This document shows, in pieces, positions 1 to 6,890 of a stretch of 33,807 bases of DNA. Below the pieces are notes generated by a model. It had not been told where the DNA came from. It did not search any database and worked only from the letters and a program-made list of their open reading frames with translations. Each line of letters opens with the position of its first letter. The first letter of the stretch is position 1. The DNA is from Rhodocyclaceae bacterium UBA1310. Lineage in GTDB: Bacteria; Pseudomonadota; Gammaproteobacteria; Burkholderiales; Rhodocyclaceae. The stretch spans positions 10,523 to 44,329 of the forward strand of contig DBTS01000021.1 in assembly GCA_002307175.1 (NCBI GenBank), written 5' to 3'. The translations under genes and the position numbers were made by a program.

Positions 1-27
1 CGCTGCTCGAAATCCTCATTTATTCAA

Positions 28-100
28 ATAAACTCCGGTTTCTGCGCTGCTCTTCAGCCCGCTGACGCCCTCTCGCTACAGATCGTGAACAGCCTCTGAG
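28..100. repeat. Interspersed repeat family A, copy 1
   Basis: This stretch shares long near-identical blocks with 27541-27600 (GCTGACGCC, TTGCTACAGATCGTGAAC with small changes) and with two parts of 19206-19345 (TAAACTC-GGTTTCTG, then TTGCTACAGA-GTGAACAG). It ends about 20 bp from the pabB stop codon. The function is unknown. I see no transposase and no strong hairpin with a T tract. Confidence 0.6.
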
Positions 101-122
101 TGGTGGTTTGATTGGCTGCGGC

Positions 123-1919
123 TCAGGCGAGCCGCACCTCCACCAGCCCGCGTAGCGAGTTGCCCAGCCAGATTCTGGAGGCGCTTTGCAGGTCGGCTTC
201 AGTCAGAATGCTCTCGCGAGCTTTGCCCTCCGCAAGCAATTCCTCACGCAATATCCCTGGCAACAGGCCGCTGGCAAGCGGCGGGGTGAGCAGTTGTCCC
301 TCTCGCTCAATGAAGAGGTTGCTGCGTGCGCCTTCGCAGAGTTCGCCGCGTGTGTTGCGATAAATCACGTCAAAGTGCCCGTTGGCAATGGCCTGCCCGA
401 GCGCATCGTCATAGAAACGGCGGGCTGTGGTTTTGTGGTACAGACGCTGATCGGCTGGGTCCAGGCACTCTGATGCAAAAATTGCGGTTTGTGGCCCGAC
501 GATATCCTCCAGCGCAAACGATTGAATGTCAAAGTGTCCGTCACGCGCCAGGAGCAGGCGGAGGCGCAAGGCTGCATCCCGCCTGCCAGTCACCTCAGCC
601 TGCAATGCGGCGTGTACTGCCGCCGGATCGAGTGAAAATCCGAGTGCCTGTGCTGAGCGTGCGAGGCGTTGCAAATGTCTTTTGAGCCGGAGAAACCCGG
701 TGTCGTGCTGCCAGCGCAGGGTTTCGATGAGTTGCACTTCTTCTGTGAGCTGCTGTGCGAAACGCGCCTTGACGAGGCATTCGCGATATTCCTCTGCTGG
801 GTCAGAATCTGCCACGATACCGCCACCAGTATTCATTTTGCATTCTCCTGAAGTGTCCAGCAGCAAGGTGCGGATCGGCACGCTGAAGCGGAAGTCTCCA
901 TCCGGTGCGAGCCAGCCCAGGGCACCGCAGTAGATGCCGCGTGGTGTGGGTTCGAGTTCGGCAATGATCTGCATGGCGCGGATCTTCGGCGCTCCGGTAA
1001 TGGAGCCACATGGAAAGATGGCATCAAATGTCTCGCGCAGGCTCGCGGTGACAGGTGCTGCCTGCACGGTTGAGGTGAGCTGGTGTACGGTGGCGTAAGT
1101 CTCCAGTTCGAAGAGCCGAGTGGTGCGTACGCCACCGGCAGGAGCCAGCCGCCCCAGATCGTTGCGGATCAGATCGACGATCATGAGGTTCTCGGCGCGG
1201 TTTTTCTCCGAGGCAACGAGTGCCGCAGCCTGTTCTGCGTCTGCTTGCGGATTGTCGAGTCTGGGGGCCGTGCCCTTCATGGGCTTGCAGGTCAGCGTCT
1301 GCCCTTCGCGCTGTACGAAGAGTTCAGGAGAGAGCGAGAGCACCCAGTCGTCGATACTGCGCAGCAATGCGGCATAGCGCACGCGCTGGCGCTCGCGCAG
1401 ACGGGCATAGAGGGCGAGAGGATGACCGTAGGCCTGCCCGTGGAAGGGCATTGTGAGGTTCACCTGATAGCAGTCGCCCGCTGCGATCCAGTCCAGCACC
1501 TGCTGGCAGGCCTGCGTGTGTTCCGCCTGGGACCATTGCGGGGTGAGATGCAATAGACCGGCTTCGCGTTGCTGGGCGGGAAGTGGAGCAAGCTGCTGCC
1601 GCCAGAAGTCTGCCACCGCAGCTCCGCTCAGCTGCAGGCGCTTGCGAAATATCCGGGCCTGCAGCAGACAGCCCGGTCTGGCGAGGCCGCGTAGCGTGGG
1701 TTCGAGTTGCAGACCAAGCTCGTAGTTTGCCGCCAGTGCTACCCAGCGGCCTTTGCGCTGGGCGGTTTCAATCAGTTTCCAGGCCGCAGGCAATTCCTTT
1801 GCCGAGTGCACCTGCAGGCCCGCCTCCAACCCATGCAGCAGCGTGAGACACGGATTATCGTCAAGCGTGTCTTCGAACAGGGCAAACTGTGGCAGTTCGG
1901 ATAGCACAGGCCAAAGCAA
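123..1919 (-). CDS. pabB: Aminodeoxychorismate synthase component I fused to 4-amino-4-deoxychorismate lyase (PabB-PabC)
   Basis: Bifunctional folate-pathway enzyme. The PabB half aminates chorismate to 4-amino-4-deoxychorismate, using ammonia from a PabA glutaminase that is not in this window. The PabC half eliminates pyruvate to give p-aminobenzoate. Chorismate-binding signatures are visible: KPMKGTAP near residue 215, GSITGAPKIRAMQ near 306-317 and KMNTGGGIVADSDP near 362. The C-terminal 190 residues are a fold-IV PLP enzyme, with YHKTTARRFYD holding the PLP lysine at about 496 and CEGARSNLF near 528. The frame opens further upstream at a TTG at 1956-1958 with no ribosome site. The TTG at 1917-1919 has GGAGA six bases in front, so I prefer it (598 residues). 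The N-terminal FALFEDT is where such fusions usually begin. It appears monocistronic. Confidence 0.9.
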   Translation of the reverse strand: MLWPVLSELPQFALFEDTLDDNPCLTLLHGLEAGLQVHSAKELPAAWKLIETAQRKGRWVALAANYELGLQLEPTLRGLARPGCLLQARIFRKRLQLSGAAVADFWRQQLAPLPAQQREAGLLHLTPQWSQAEHTQACQQVLDWIAAGDCYQVNLTMPFHGQAYGHPLALYARLRERQRVRYAALLRSIDDWVLSLSPELFVQREGQTLTCKPMKGTAPRLDNPQADAEQAAALVASEKNRAENLMIVDLIRNDLGRLAPAGGVRTTRLFELETYATVHQLTSTVQAAPVTASLRETFDAIFPCGSITGAPKIRAMQIIAELEPTPRGIYCGALGWLAPDGDFRFSVPIRTLLLDTSGECKMNTGGGIVADSDPAEEYRECLVKARFAQQLTEEVQLIETLRWQHDTGFLRLKRHLQRLARSAQALGFSLDPAAVHAALQAEVTGRRDAALRLRLLLARDGHFDIQSFALEDIVGPQTAIFASECLDPADQRLYHKTTARRFYDDALGQAIANGHFDVIYRNTRGELCEGARSNLFIEREGQLLTPPLASGLLPGILREELLAEGKARESILTEADLQSASRIWLGNSLRGLVEVRLA

Positions 1920-2280
1920 GGATTTTCTCCAAACAGGGCGATACGGTGGTGGCTGCAAAGTGGCGCCAGATCACGCTTGGGATGATACGACAGGCTGCCG
2001 GAAGGGGGGGCGGATCCGGTGGAATTGCACGGGCAAACCCCGATGGCAGATTTCTGCTTATTTCAGAACTGTTGACCAAACACGGGCTCTCCGCATCTGT
2101 GTTGGTGGCAAACTGCTTTTCCGGGTGTTCCCGCTTTTGTTGAAAAATTCTTTTTCTATCAATTGGTTGACGGAATAAGGACGGAATTTTCAAATTCGCG
2201 ACTGCACCTGGTACGGGTCGGACTCCTGATTGCACCTGTGCCTTTTTGTGAACAGTTCAACGTGAATTCACGGGTACGAA
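1920..2280. other. Divergent intergenic region between pabB and the 2281 gene
   Basis: No gene is supported in these 361 bases. A possible plus-strand sigma70 promoter is TTGACG at 2167-2172 and TCAAAT at 2190-2195 with 17 bp spacing. A perfect 12-bp palindrome, CGTGAATTCACG, lies at 2261-2272, immediately before the next start codon, and could be an operator. Short open frames here have no recognisable product. Confidence 0.4.
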
Positions 2281-2610
2281 ATGAAGATTGCAATTGAAGG
2301 TGATAAGTCCATCCGGATCGGTTCTCTGGGTGATCTTGCACGGGTGCTGCCGGCGAAGCTGGACGGAGAGGTTCTCAATTTTGACCACGGCGAAGGTCAG
2401 GTACGTGTCGGCAAAACCGTCTGGGGTCTATACGTCGGCGATAACGGCAAACAGTATCTGCAGTACGAAAAGGGCCAGTGCGACTGGTCAGAGCTGCAGG
2501 GTATCACCAACGAAATTCACCACAGGCTCGCCCAAGAGTTCGGTGCGGACTTGAAGTTCAAGGTCGAAGGGTGTCTTGCACATTCCCGCGACGACGACCG
2601 CTACCTGTAA
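2281..2610 (+). CDS. Conserved-looking hypothetical protein, 109 aa
   Basis: I do not recognise the family. The product is a small acidic soluble protein without signal peptide or membrane segment. The first half alternates short beta-like stretches (MKIAIEGDKSIRIGSL, then GEGQVRVGKTVWGLYVGDNG and QYLQYEKG). A helix-like ITNEIHHRLAQEFG follows. This suggests a compact alpha/beta fold. ATG at 2281 is the first start. The ribosome site is weak (CGGG about 7 bases upstream), but the palindrome at 2261-2272 and a possible promoter lie just in front. It is transcribed convergently with the 2728-3447 gene. Coding potential is supported by codon pattern and composition; function is open. Confidence 0.7.
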   Translation: MKIAIEGDKSIRIGSLGDLARVLPAKLDGEVLNFDHGEGQVRVGKTVWGLYVGDNGKQYLQYEKGQCDWSELQGITNEIHHRLAQEFGADLKFKVEGCLAHSRDDDRYL

Positions 2611-2645
2611 TGCAGGCCGCCCGGCAGCAGAATGTATGCCTGCCG

Positions 2646-2699
2646 GCGGCGCCAAAGCCACGAATCACCCAAGGCGCCGCAAGCACGCGTAGCGCGTGC
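2646..2699. terminator. Two adjacent hairpins between convergent genes
   Basis: GCGGCGCC (2646-2653) pairs with GGCGCCGC (2673-2680). Right after, GCACGCG (2683-2689) pairs with CGCGTGC (2693-2699) around a 3-base loop. They sit between two convergent stop codons, so a bidirectional termination role is plausible. Neither is followed by a T tract, so this is not a classical intrinsic terminator. Confidence 0.4.
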
Positions 2700-2727
2700 A
2701 ATTTGCCGGATCTGCTTCAGGCGGATT

Positions 2728-3447
2728 TCAGGCTGGCGGGAGATCCACCCTCGCCATCGGCACAGCGCTTTCCATGATGATCTGCAATGCCAGGGCCGGG
2801 TTCAATACTTCCTTGCCGGCTTCGATAGCTTTCTGGATCGCTACGCCATAGACCACAGGCCACTCCTCGGGGCTCTCACAGAACATTTCCAGTATGGGGA
2901 GCAGGGCCGGCCACAGCACTTTGAGAAACTCCAGTGGCACGATGCCCGGTGTGTGATCTTCCGGTAGGCGTGGAATGCCAAATACGGCCGTGCCCACACT
3001 AGTCGCTGTGTGCTGCACCAGATCGTCCAGATTGCAGAATTCCTGGGCGCCTGCGTGCTCGGCTGCTCCTGCAGCAAGGCTCCATACCGAGTACTGACCT
3101 TCTAGAAGTGCGCCATTCATGGCGTCGCCAAAAAAGAACCGGCGTCCATCTTCCGTGCTGACCACAGAGAATCCGGCATTCTCCGGCTCGCCTTGCGCCA
3201 CGTTCCGGGCACGGATGCTGGCTTGGCAGGCATAGCCTGCCAGCGAACCCAGTGCGCTGAGCAGGGATTCAAGGTGGATGCCGCGCTCGTCCTTCATGCC
3301 TTCGAGCAGGCGCAGATAGATTTCGTGCCCCCCATACTTGGCGCCTGCCAGCGGATCAGTCTTGCGCTGTTCGCGGATCGCTGCAAATAGGGCTTCCGGC
3401 GAATCCTCCGGAATGTCACGGGCGGATTCCTGCGGCTGTTGGGACAT
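2728..3447 (-). CDS. Conserved-looking hypothetical protein, 239 aa
   Basis: I do not recognise the family. The frame is open to 3579, but the ATG at 3445-3447 has AGGAGA seven bases upstream and starts a natural N-terminus (MSQQPQESARDIPEDSPEAL). The 44 residues before it are out of character. The protein is soluble, with no signal peptide. It has a central helix-rich part (EIYLRLLEGMKDERGIHLESLLSAL) with aromatic RRFFFGDAMNGALLEGQYSVW after it. A C-terminal part reads PLEFLKVLWPALLPILEMF. One could imagine a small-molecule-binding or regulatory role, but nothing in the sequence decides it. Its promoter must lie in the gene-poor region 3448-5594. Confidence 0.75.
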   Translation of the reverse strand: MSQQPQESARDIPEDSPEALFAAIREQRKTDPLAGAKYGGHEIYLRLLEGMKDERGIHLESLLSALGSLAGYACQASIRARNVAQGEPENAGFSVVSTEDGRRFFFGDAMNGALLEGQYSVWSLAAGAAEHAGAQEFCNLDDLVQHTATSVGTAVFGIPRLPEDHTPGIVPLEFLKVLWPALLPILEMFCESPEEWPVVYGVAIQKAIEAGKEVLNPALALQIIMESAVPMARVDLPPA

Positions 3448-3872
3448 GCTGATTTCTCCTGTCTGGGCGTTTTGATTCTTGTCGCCGATTGGCAAATGTA
3501 GCGTGATTCTCTCACAGGCAACTATAGGCAAGGTACAGAAAGGCTGCAGCTGAAGCGCCCTGAAACACTTGCAGTACAAGGGTTAATCCAGTCTTGCCGC
3601 GAGCGAAAGATGGGAATATCACCCTGGATCTGCGTAATTTTTTTATAAGTTGCCACAGCAACTATATGGCATGTGGCTGGATGGGAAGTGTTTTTGCCCT
3701 GAGGGGAAGCAGGATGAATTTCCGATTCCTGTGCCTGCATCGGGGGAGAGCCGGTGAGGCCTGTGCACGTGCCGCCAATAATTGCTGAAGCCGTCGACAG
3801 GCCCGGGCTTATGTCGGCGTCTGGTAAGGCTTCTATTATCTATATGTAATTTTTCCTGAAAATAATATTTAT

Positions 3873-3902
3873 AGCCCTCTTCCAGTTTGCCGGAAGAGGG
3901 CT
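3873..3902. terminator. Strong perfect hairpin, terminator-like
   Basis: AGCCCTCTTCC (3873-3883) is perfectly complementary to GGAAGAGGGCT (3892-3902) with an 8-base loop. On the minus strand the stem is followed by ATAAATATTATTTT, which could work as a weak terminator tail. No gene is evident on either side, so it may belong to an unrecognised transcript or insulate the 2728-3447 gene from upstream reading. Confidence 0.5.
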
Positions 3903-4015
3903 GAAACGGCTTTACTACGGGGTTGGCTGGGTGGTGACTTTGTTGTCAGGTGCATTTGCCCATGACCTGGCACACAGGGAATGAAATTGTGTTCGATTTA
4001 TTTATTTTTTTGCAG

Positions 4016-4150
4016 GTGAAACAGGGGGGCGCTGCATGGAACAATACGTGAATATTGAATATGTTCCACGGACTGTTTTTGAACTGGAAAGCATTTTCGG
4101 CCAGTGCGTTTTCTGCATTTTTCAATGAAACATGTTTCACGCTGTTTCAC
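4016..4150. other. Cluster of parS-like half-sites
   Basis: ParB centromere sites have the consensus TGTTYCACGTGRAACA. Within 135 bp I see GTGAAACA (4016-4023), TGGAACA (about 4037-4043), TGTTCCAC (4062-4069), and a perfect palindrome TGAAACATGTTTCA (4126-4139). TGTTTCAC occurs twice (4133-4140, 4143-4150). No complete 16-bp parS is present, because half-sites are spaced or in tandem. Density and position beside DnaA-box-like repeats suggest a degenerate or non-canonical centromere-like region. Chance cannot be excluded without a background count. Confidence 0.4.
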
Positions 4151-4194
4151 GGTTGAAAAATAAGGCTTTAATCGGTTTTTGGTGTGGGAAATTG

Positions 4195-4295
4195 TTGACA
4201 ATGATATACACAGAATTCGTGGAGAAGCCTGTGGATGAATTTGTTAACTTGATGATAGGTAAAGAGAAATTGCCTGTGATCAAAAGTTGCTCAGC
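4195..4295. repeat. Origin-like module, copy 1
   Basis: This segment aligns with 4880-4978 in the same orientation at roughly 70% identity by eye. Each copy has a TT(A/T)TNCACA-like 9-mer (here ATATACACA, 4204-4212, one mismatch), then GTGGAGAAGC, then TGTGGATGA (4230-4238, reverse complement TCATCCACA, one mismatch to a DnaA box). Each ends in TGATCAAAA followed by a G/T/C-rich tail. A T-rich stretch lies at 3993-4012 and the parS-like cluster is immediately upstream. Confidence 0.5.
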
Positions 4296-4715
4296 CTGTT
4301 CACGATCATTGGTGGCTTCAGGCAGCCTGCTGGGGTCTGAATGTGTGCATGGCCGCATTGGCTATACCGATATATTGTCTGGGTATATGCCTCCGCTGAA
4401 TTGAGCATTTCCATGATTGAGCGCAAGGAAATTAAATATCCATGGCGTGCTGCCGGCGTTGTACGTTACGAGTCATGCCGATATTTGCCTCTCTCTAATA
4501 CAGGGGCATGCACGGAGGGCATGGTGGTTTGACTTTTTGGCGCGGATCTGTTGTGGAGCATGTGTCCGTCTGTCAGAGGCCGGCCAAGGCATCTAGATTC
4601 AGGGATTTAGGGGAGTGTCACCGGGTCACGAACCGTGAGTGGAAGCACAAAATTTATGGCAAATAATTTTATGTTCAGTGACAATTTTCTGAGACGGTCA
4701 GCATAGATCAAATAG

Positions 4716-4735
4716 TGCTGTTAATTTAAACAGTA
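4716..4735. promoter_or_regulatory. LexA (SOS box)-like palindrome
   Basis: CTGTTAATTTAAACAG (4718-4733) fits the proteobacterial SOS box form CTGT-N8-ACAG with an A/T-only spacer. The flanking TA after ACAG also fits. The nearest downstream gene start is at 5595, so either an unrecognised transcript begins near here or the site is fortuitous. Confidence 0.4.
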
Positions 4736-4879
4736 CAGGTAAAACAGTCTACGTTCTGGCGGGCGATGTGCCGCACCGATTATGCTAATTGGTGCCTGCA
4801 AGATAATTGTGCCCCTTAGTGCAATTTCAATCTGTCAAATTTTTCGGATCTGCCTTTTCTGTCTTTTTTGGGAAACAAA

Positions 4880-4978
4880 ATGGTAATGATATGCACAGAA
4901 AGGGTGGAGAAGCTTGTGGATGAATTGTCTAAGCAGATGATTTAAAGCCAGAAAAACGCATTGATCAAAAAGTGAGCA
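4880..4978. repeat. Origin-like module, copy 2
   Basis: Diverged direct repeat of 4195-4295. It has ATATGCACA (4889-4897) and TGTGGATGA (4915-4923), each one mismatch from the DnaA box, in the same order and spacing as copy 1, and ends in TTGATCAAAAAGTGAGCAG. It is preceded by a pyrimidine/T-rich stretch at about 4840-4870 beginning GGATCTGCC, which resembles an unwinding element. Confidence 0.5.
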
Positions 4979-5060
4979 GAATCCGGTCCAAGTGAAAATA
5001 CTGAGCCAAGTTGGTGCATGCAAATCAATAAATTGCCAAATATTTCCGCTTTTCCTGTCA

Positions 5061-5101
5061 TGGGAATGGTTATGCGTTACATCCTGACGCAGCCATTCCC
5101 A
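5061..5101. other. Long imperfect hairpin
   Basis: TGGGAATGG (5061-5069) pairs with CCATTCCCA (5093-5101), and inside it TGCGT (5073-5077) pairs with ACGCA (5087-5091), leaving a 9-base loop. No T tract follows. It may be part of a structured transcript or a protein-binding cruciform; function is unknown. Confidence 0.45.
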
Positions 5102-5274
5102 GGAGCTGAAACAAGGGCGCGCGTAGTGGTGGCGCCATTCTTCTGGTTTGGCGGATCAGGTGGGCGCCGACATACCGCACTGTTGCCGCTGTGCGCGGGG
5201 GTCTGCGCAACCAAAGTGTCCGCATTTGGTCCTGTTTGCCTTGGCAGGGAGTACGCACACTAGTTTCCAGAAAC

Positions 5275-5283
5275 TTATCCACA
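5275..5283 (+). promoter_or_regulatory. Perfect DnaA-box sequence TTATCCACA
   Basis: The only exact TTATCCACA I noticed in this gene-poor region. It stands alone about 350 bp from origin-like module copy 2, so it supports but does not prove an origin-related role. Confidence 0.4.
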
Positions 5284-5411
5284 GGCATGGCGCGGCGTGT
5301 GTCAGTGGCTTTGCAGGGGCAGGATGCTGCCGGTAGATATCTGGAGTGTGGCCATCCATTTGCAGTGCCGTGCCTGTGAGAGTCATCACATTCATCTGCC
5401 GAATTATTGTG

Positions 5412-5462
5412 ATGCCGCGTATTGTTGAAGGCGATTTGCCTGATCAGCATGTTGTGGCTGTC
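5412..5462 (+). pseudogene. Remnant of a macrodomain gene N-terminus
   Basis: The translation from the ATG at 5412 reads MPRIVEGDLPDQHVVAVF. This matches the start of the intact macrodomain protein at 6891 (LVVEGDLLDQNVEVIV) at both protein and DNA level for about 50 bp. The DNA block GAAGGCGAT-TG-C-TGATCAG-ATGTTG is shared. After that the similarity stops and the frame ends at 5558, so this is a truncated duplicate rather than a functional gene. It lies just upstream of the SIR2-like gene. Confidence 0.55.
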
Positions 5463-5594
5463 TTCCGGGGGAGTCCATCCGTCGTTCTGTACCAGAATCC
5501 CTGCAGTCTGAATGCCAATGCACAGATCCTGTCCGCTCAAGGCCCGGTTCTTGCGTGAGGGGTGTTACTCCCCATTTTTTGACAGGAAACCGCC

Positions 5595-6443
5595 ATGGAT
5601 TCAGTGCTACGTTCAGAAATCATTGCCGGCCTGAAGGACGGTTCCATCGTTCCCTGCCTCGGCCCCGGCGTGCTGGCAGATGTTGTATCGCCAGCCACCC
5701 AGGCCCGCATGCCGGCGACCAGTGATGAACTGATTTTCGGCATGAATGATGGCAAACCGATGGCGCAGAAGCTGATGTACGAATTCTCACGGGCCGCGAT
5801 GAATATCGAACATAAACGCGGGCGCTCTGCCGTTACCAGCTTCCTGACCAGAATCTATGCCGAGACCCCCTGGACCCGCTCTGCGCTGCACGACTGGATC
5901 AAGGGCATTCGCCCGGCCTACGTGATCGACATCAACCGCGATACCCAGCTTCTCGATAGCTATGCCGGCATTCCGCATTACCTGATCCAGGGCCGTGCCC
6001 GCATCAGTGGGCACTCCTACCGTTTCCATCTGTACGTGAACGATGGTCAGCACTACACGGAGATTCAGCCTGAAGAAGCGGGGGCAAACCTGCCCATACT
6101 CTTCAAGCCTCTGGGTACGCCTGTGCCGCAGCCGAGCTATATTGCTTCTGACGCGGATTACGTCGATTACATCACCGAGCTGATTGGCGGCTTCGGCGTG
6201 CCTGCCTTCGTCAAGAAGCTGCGCCGGAACAAGCGCTATGTCTTCATCGGCATGCGTCTTGACCGCGATACCGAGCGGATGGTGATGAATGACCTGATTG
6301 TCGATGCCTCCTCCGAAGGTGGCTGGGCCCTGCTGAACGAGCCCACCCGAAAGGAGATAAAGTTCTGCGAGCGGCACAACATCACCCTGATTGACGAAGA
6401 TTTTCATGCCCTGATGGAAATGCCTGAAACGCTTGCATACTGA
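5595..6443 (+). CDS. SIR2-like domain protein with an atypical active site
   Basis: A 282-residue soluble protein with the order of motifs of SIR2-type Rossmann NAD-binding proteins. LGPGVL at 22-27 stands where GAGxS is usual. VIDINRDTQLLD at 110-121 matches the TxNxD-LL motif, and FKPLGTP at 170-176 the KLHG motif. Then come SDADYVDY at 186-193, matching TxxDY, and YVFIGMRLDRD at 215-225, matching LFIGYSLxD. In the KLHG position the catalytic histidine is replaced by leucine, so classical deacylase chemistry is doubtful. NAD or ADP-ribose binding, or a divergent NADase or ADP-ribosyltransferase activity, is inference. The start is supported by AGGAAA about 6 bases upstream. The macrodomain gene follows on the same strand after 447 bp and a macrodomain remnant precedes it. 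Confidence 0.8.
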   Translation: MDSVLRSEIIAGLKDGSIVPCLGPGVLADVVSPATQARMPATSDELIFGMNDGKPMAQKLMYEFSRAAMNIEHKRGRSAVTSFLTRIYAETPWTRSALHDWIKGIRPAYVIDINRDTQLLDSYAGIPHYLIQGRARISGHSYRFHLYVNDGQHYTEIQPEEAGANLPILFKPLGTPVPQPSYIASDADYVDYITELIGGFGVPAFVKKLRRNKRYVFIGMRLDRDTERMVMNDLIVDASSEGGWALLNEPTRKEIKFCERHNITLIDEDFHALMEMPETLAY

Positions 6444-6890
6444 TCGCCTGTGTGGATTTTCCTGTGCAGTGGCAGGGGGCGCTGGTTTTGGCCCGGCACA
6501 GGCTCGGTTGCCGGTGTGACCGGCCGTAGTCTGGAATCCGTGCCATAAGCGGCGCTTGTGATTCTTGCGCTTACGTGCACACCGTACGGCTTGGCTGAGA
6601 GAACAGGAACGGGCTGCCGTTGGTCTTGATGAGTTTGTTGCTGATGGTGATGTTGCGATAATTTGGATATTCATCAATTTGCATGACGTGCCTGCGGAGG
6701 AAGATACAGGCGATGGCGTCACACGGCCTGTGTTTGGCTTCACTATGCGATAGTCTTGAAAATAGTCCGCCGGTGTCGGAGGATATATTCTGACGTTCCT
6801 GCCGAAGTCCTGCAGGGCCTTGATGACCGGCCGATGCAAAAACCCGGCCTTCCCCTTATCTATTGTGCCATTCACTCATCTGTCGGAACC
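6444..6890 (+). other. Intergenic region between the SIR2-like and macrodomain genes
   Basis: 447 bases with no supported gene. A 62-residue frame at 6565-6753 and long minus-strand frames exist but have no ribosome site or recognisable motif. The macrodomain frame is itself open upstream to 6756. Residues encoded before 6891 are poor in protein-like signals, so I treat them as untranslated. Confidence 0.4.

Larger units (their letters stand above)
3448..5594. other. 2.1-kb gene-poor, AT-richer region with origin-like and regulatory motifs
   Basis: No gene is convincingly supported. Short open frames have no ribosome site and no protein-like composition. The DNA is visibly richer in A+T than the flanking genes, with T-rich runs at about 3993-4012 and 4840-4870. 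Listed separately inside it: a hairpin at 3873-3902, a parS-like half-site cluster at 4016-4150, two diverged copies of a roughly 100-bp module with DnaA-box-like 9-mers (4195-4295 and 4880-4978), a LexA-like box at 4716-4735, a hairpin at 5061-5101, a perfect DnaA box at 5275-5283, and a macrodomain gene remnant at 5412-5462. Confidence 0.6.

Noticed and set aside
4132..4404. 90-codon frame across origin-like module copy 1
   Set aside because: The repeat copy at 4880 is interrupted by stops in the same frame, and differences between copies do not favour synonymous positions.
5018..5263. 81-codon frame after origin-like module copy 2
   Set aside because: No ribosome site, poor composition, and it spans a long hairpin at 5061-5101, more consistent with non-coding DNA.
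5557..5580. GGGG...CCCC followed by T6 just before the SIR2-like gene, as an intrinsic terminator
   Set aside because: The stem is only 4 bp; too weak to claim, though it might contribute to attenuation.
5787..6875. 362-codon minus-strand open frame opposite the SIR2-like gene
   Set aside because: Antisense to a well-supported gene, low-complexity composition and no ribosome site; an effect of GC-rich codon usage.
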